From NCBI GenBank assembly GCA_011032825.1, contig JAADJZ010000001.1:2294001-2358000 (forward strand): DNA of 64,000 nt, read 5' to 3'. The position numbers and the translations under genes are program-made. This document shows positions 59,349-64,000 of this stretch, in pieces (position 1 is the first letter of the stretch; each line of letters opens with the position of its first letter). The notes beneath the pieces were generated by a model, which was not told the DNA's origin, did not search any database, and saw only the letters and a list, made by a program, of their open reading frames with translations. The DNA is from Massariosphaeria phaeospora. Its lineage: Eukaryota; Ascomycota; Dothideomycetes; Pleosporales.

Positions 59349-62300
59349 TCATTCTATTCGCTTCATCCTATTGCGCCGACTTCGTGAGAGTGCAGCAAGG
59401 TATTCCACGATTTCAAAGTGCCTATTCTCCGCCGCGAGATCGAAAGCAGTCCTGCTGTTGCAGTCACGCAGGCGGTAGTTACATCCAGCATCGACAAGCG
59501 CCTTGCATATCCGAAGATCAGGTTCTTTACGGAGGCACGCCAAATGAAGGGGCGTACAATCACTTCTGTCGATGCAATTGAGATCAGCACCGGCGCTGAT
59601 GAGTTCCTCCACATTTCTACTCGAAGCGAAAAATGCCGCCAGATGGAGAGGAGTCGGATGGTTCCCGTGCGCCATGTTGAGTGTATATACTCGTAAAAAG
59701 TCACTCTCAAACTCATCAGGCTCGAGTATGCGTGATAGAACCGAACTGTCTGGAAACATAGCAGCGTGGTGCAACGCAGTCCGGCCCTGATGATCAGTTT
59801 TGGCCAAGTACTGTTTACTATAGTCCTGTTTGACTAAGTACTCAAATGCTTTCAGGTTGTCGTTATTGGCAGCTACAATAACGGGATGCTGAAGCGGACC
59901 ACCTGGAACAACTTCAAGGCCTAGTAGCCCAAAGTAAAGAAGCCAGGATACTAGATTCCACTGTGCTGCAAAGTAGTGTAGTGTTGCGCCATCCCGCATG
60001 TCCTTGCGTGTTGCTGCCCAAACTGTAAGGTCCTGGGAAAGGAGAAAGTCGAGAGCTTTTTCCGGGGTAGTATACGCCTTCTCTGCACCAACAGCGTGGT
60101 AAACCACCATGTCGTGGCAATATTGCCAGAGACTAGGTGGGTCAACTACTTTGGTATGCTCAAAGATTGAATCGTATGTGCTATTGGCGGTGGTATGTAT
60201 CGAGGTTATTTCTAATCTGTCGAGATAGTCCGAAACGCCATTTTCAGCGTGATCAGATTCACGCAAAAGCAATTCTTTGGTGCTGGTTGATCTGATAGAA
60301 CCCCTGGACATTGATCGAGACCTACGATCAAAGTCTTTGGAATGGGACGAACGAATCGACGCGCCAGCAGAAGATCCTAGGCTCATGGTCTCGTCTGCTT
60401 CATCGTCTTCCTCATGAACATTATTAAATTCTTCTCGATGCCGAATTTTGAATGCCTCCGTCTTTTCTTCGTGAGGCTCTCTTCTCCTTCGCCTTTGAGG
60501 TTCGATTTTGAACGCTTCCTTCATTTCTTCCAAGAAACTGTATCGAATGCACACCTCAAGAATATAGGCATGCCCCTCCCCGATAGGTTCCTTCAACTCT
60601 GGGTCTAACAGTGCAAAACCGCCTCCATCGAGAAAGAAGCTGCGAATAGAGTCGTGTATCACGTTGATGTATTGGTAGCTTTCAAAAGACCCTGCATCCG
60701 CCCCAAGTGAACCGGCCATGGAATGGGTATCCGTTGGTCTGGACGGCACTTGTCGATCTTTGACATCTACGAGGCCACAGGAGACATGTTTGATCCTTTG
60801 GAGAAGCAGGCTATCCGTCTCGGTGTATGTGGAGGAATTTTTCCACTCGTCAATGGACTTCAGGCATGGGTTGTCGATGAAGGCGAACACATGGTGCCAT
60901 TCGTTGAGGGTTAATGGGCGGGCTGATAACAGCACCCATTGCATGACCCGAACCATGGTATGGGCTTCCAGCGAGCTGGCAATGATATTACGGTAGAGCT
61001 TTGTCAGCTCACTGGGCGTCTCATCAAGAAGTCGATGGAGAAAGGACAGGTCTCTTCCTTCATGCAGATGTCTTCGCAAGGGTTTCACCACCAAGGTGAC
61101 CCACAGAAAGATGCCAGACGCTTTGTCCTTGATAGATTGCTGCAAATCAGCTCGGTCCTCTTGGCTGAAGATGTCGGTAACCGGTAGTCGCTTCTCAACG
61201 TAGGATGCAATGTCTCCATGATTAAAATCCTCGATGGCGATATGTCGACATTGCGAGTCTACTATGGGGAAGGTCCGCTGGCAGGTGAAACAAATTTTTA
61301 TCTTCGTTGCGGGAGCCGTTGAGGCTATATCCTGGAAAAATTCAATGAGCTCATCCGGATCTGTGCATTTGTTGATTGCATCGATCAATACGACGGTCTG
61401 TGTACGTTGAGGATCGCGGAACAGATCTTTCAGAACCTTGCACAAGTGCTTATGGTGCGCATGTTCTTCCTGTTTCAGTAGCAGCCTGGCTGTGTGTATG
61501 TTCTCCACGATCTCCGAAGCATTTTCTTGCAACGATGCATTGCGTAGGATTTGCAAGAGAAGCGATCGGTAAATCTCTGCTGGCGTGGTATCAGAAGTGT
61601 TTTCCTTGGAGGCACCGCAAAAGAAGGCCGCGACGTTGTTCTTTCGGGCATGTGGCGAACGCTGCAGAGACGCAACTACATGTTTCATCAAGGTCGACTT
61701 TCCTGACCCTAAACTGCCGTGAATACAAAGCAGCGCTAATTGTTTGGGGTCGTCGATCCAGGAACTAAATATGGGGTCGTCGAAGATCCACTCACAAGTC
61801 CCGTCGGACGGGGGGTCAATCCCGTACCCCGTGTTAGCCAAGTCTGCGTTGCTAGCTACCTCCAGAAATCCTAAAAATCACCTTTTTAGTAAGCCTTGGT
61901 TTAAACGCTACAAGAAAGCTGGGTGGAATACCTTGAAGTTGATCCTTAGCCTTTGAGGCATGCTCTTTTGGCTTTCCAGATGCTATGGCTTCTTCATAGT
62001 ACTTCTCTAGTTGCGGTCCTACCTTCGACCAGTTCGTATCGTTCTTTCCATTGAACTTACAAATCCGAGAGTGATCACCAGTGAGCGATATAGCCTGCTC
62101 CTTGAGATTGCCGAGGAGAGAAGATTCGTCAGGAACAATCTAAGGACGGTTAGATTGAACGTGTCATAGACAGACGAAACTAGTTTACCTTCTCTCCGCC
62201 AATGTACGATCGATCCTCCATGTATGTCTTGACTATGAAACCAGATTCTTCCCATAGCTGAGTGAAATTATCCAGCGAGCGAAAAAGCTCTCCATTCTTC

Positions 62301-63104
62301 AGACCTAAGGTATCCAACAGAGCAGGGTTGTTGTCCGCGAAAAGAGCACTTGCAATTTTGCGGCCCTTGTCTCCCTTCGAAGCCCATTGCTTGCTACCTC
62401 TGTGTGGGGTACCCATGAAGACCACAGCAGCAGTTGTTGAAACAATGTTTTTCGAAATTGGTAGGCGGGATTGGGAAGACATTATAAGTGCCTGAATTGT
62501 TGTGAGCTTCGCCAAGTTCGATTTGTTTTCCGGGTACTACCTCTTTTACTACCAGCCCGCCCAACGAGTGGGCGATGAAAACAGTTGGAAGGTTCCCAGC
62601 TCCATGACTGGGAAGCTCGTTGAAGAAATTCTTTGCAATCTGGTACAAGCTGTCCTTATTCACTCTTTGATACCCTGCGACCAACGTGTCGTAGCCGTAG
62701 ACACAGATGCGAGCCTGGGGACATTTTTCGGCCAAAAGATCGAGGGGCCAATATATGTCTTTCTTTTGGAAGGGCTTCTCGTCATCTATTTGAATTCTCG
62801 GGCCTTCCTCTGTGTGACTTTCTGGCTCTACTGTGGTGTCTCTCAGCACTTGCTTGCCTGTCTCTTGACTCTTTGATCTCGAACGCCAGCGGAGAAGTCT
62901 GTGTAGGGCCCGTCCCGTCCTACTGGGGTCCAGCAGCTGGTCGTGGTCGTGCTTTGCCGGGTCGCTTCTCCAGGTTTTGTACGGATCGCCTTGGAGTCCA
63001 TGCACCAGAATAATACTATCTGGTTGTTAGTTGATGTGTGACGGTTGAAACTAACGAAGAGCGGATGACGGATGACGCTTAGGACCCACTCCGCCATACG
63101 TCAT
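59349..63104 (-). CDS. NLR-type protein: alpha/beta-hydrolase (SesB-like) - NACHT - ankyrin
   Basis: 1186 residues from exons 63104-63056, 63019-62541, 62491-62189, 62139-61932 and 61870-59349. The N-terminal alpha/beta-hydrolase has the oxyanion block IILVHGLQGDPYKTW, and the nucleophile elbow AHSLGG puts the serine at residue 168; this corresponds to the SesB-type domain of fungal STAND receptors. The NACHT P-loop is GSLGSGKST (398-406). Walker B reads LIDAINKC (508-515), where the usual form is LIDALDEC, so both downstream acidic residues are changed. A C-terminal ankyrin array occupies about residues 1010-1170 (TALHHAAMF, TPLHLAAFF, TPLHLACLR, TAFDLAAEN). Such proteins act in nonself recognition and programmed death. 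The first intron is only 36 bases; the start is therefore less certain than the rest. Confidence 0.82.
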
Positions 63105-64000
63105 TACAGCACTAGTGCCACGGGGTACCAAACGACCTCGGGACCTACTGGACAAGCGGCTCTCCATCCTTCGGCCTATATACCTCGGAGAACCCGGTTC
63201 TTGTGATTCTCAGGGTCACCATTGCCAGAGTGCTGCGTTTGATTGAAGCCAGCTGAGGTTTGAGCAGGCTGAAAGCTGATATCTTGATGCCTGCTGAACT
63301 CAAACTAACCCGTAAAGGGAAAGCGCATCTTTACATATTTACGTCTTTACTAGATTATTCAATACATAGTACTAAGCTCCTAAGCGAGAGTACTAGGGTC
63401 TTAGAAGGCAGAGCTAAGCCAGTTCAGCTGAAGCGTACTGTAACATGTATTCAACAGGAATTACAGAGTATAGTTCGACTGTAATGAAACCATCCTGGCT
63501 CTAGTTCGTTCACCCCGAGCCCCACGCCGTACTCCCACCATCTGTTGTCCCGCTGCCATCATCCACTCCACTATTCCCTATATTCTCAATTCATGTGTCT
63601 GTTAACGATGCAATCGGTCACGTCCTCAGGCTCCTAGCAATTTCTCACTTTCCTCGCTCGTCGCCACCGACTACACTCCATAACTTGTTTCGCGAGCCGA
63701 ACCGCCTGCGTTTCATCGTCACCATGAGCACAGATCCCTGACGTGTACCATACTTTGTCTTGGCCTTTTTTGGTCTTCAGCTTTCTTTGAGTACAGGTCG
63801 CGCCCCGGACTACCTTACCCGTAACGCTGATTACCTCGATATCGCCGATTACCTCGCTGTCGCTCCTCGGTATGCGCGGCCACAGCTTGACGGGCATCGC
63901 CGTCGGCGTCGTGTGCGGCCCTATCCTTTGTGCCTGGATCGCGGTTGCGTCATGTTGCTGTCCCACGCGTCTGCGCCGCTACAGCGGCTCCGAAGAGAAG
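63105..64000. other. Right-edge region without a secure gene
   Basis: A TA-rich patch at about 63275-63485 resembles the TA-rich blocks at 32.0 and 58.4 kb. The minus-strand frame 63897-63634 (87 residues, starting MPVKLWPRIPRSD) is open, basic and of unknown family. It may be a real small gene or the end of one beyond the window, but I see no domain. Confidence 0.3.

Overview
The window is nuclear DNA of a filamentous ascomycete (Pezizomycotina; a dothideomycete-like genome is my inference). Most genes carry one or more short spliceosomal introns of about 45-70 bases with GT donors, CTAAC/CTAAT-like branch sites and AG acceptors. Genes are not in operons, and several are head-to-head. Lineage-restricted families (HET, an NLR with an alpha/beta-hydrolase N-terminus, a PigL_N-like/G-alpha-like fusion, bZIP-DUF3425) sit among conserved housekeeping genes.

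Layout: 1-7 kb, the 5' part of mitochondrial leucyl-tRNA synthetase (running off the left edge), a divergent LAT-type amino-acid permease, and a Ser/Thr-rich secreted protein whose frame shifts twice. 8-12.6 kb, homoaconitase (LYS4) and phosphoserine aminotransferase (SER1) sharing one divergent promoter. 12.6-14.5 kb, a gene-poor stretch with possible decayed coding sequence. 14.5-19.4 kb, a multi-pass membrane protein and a single-pass surface protein. 20.1-25.9 kb, a group resembling fungal self-recognition genes: a degenerate G-alpha protein fused to a PigL_N/HeLo-like N-terminus, a two-module protein of unknown function, and a HET-domain protein. 26.3-31.8 kb, a CYC2-like mitochondrial flavoprotein, a DHA2-like MFS exporter and a maltose-type MFS permease. 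32.3 kb, a possible RNA polymerase III gene that is not a clean tRNA. 32.8-40.3 kb, a small coiled-coil protein with a Zn2Cys6-spaced cluster and a CCCH-like finger, an AYR1-like reductase, a bZIP-DUF3425 factor, an MCUR1/Fmp32-like protein, PET100 and a YebC/TACO1 homologue. 40.5-57.4 kb, three large conserved genes: LAA1/HEATR5, TSC2 (tuberin) and CSE1 (exportin-2). 57.4-59.3 kb, TA-rich non-coding DNA. 59.3-63.1 kb, a hydrolase-NACHT-ankyrin NLR. 63.1-64 kb, no secure gene.

Mitochondrial function recurs (LeuRS, LYS4, CYC2, MCUR1-like, PET100, TACO1-like), as do amino-acid and nutrient functions (permeases, LYS4, SER1, TSC2). I see no evidence of a biosynthetic cluster. The most unusual items are the pseudo-G-alpha fusion, the two-finger zinc protein, the structured Pol III candidate, and the NLR with an altered Walker B motif. 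Exon borders come from reading splice signals and frame continuity by eye; most should be right within a few bases, but none has transcript support here.
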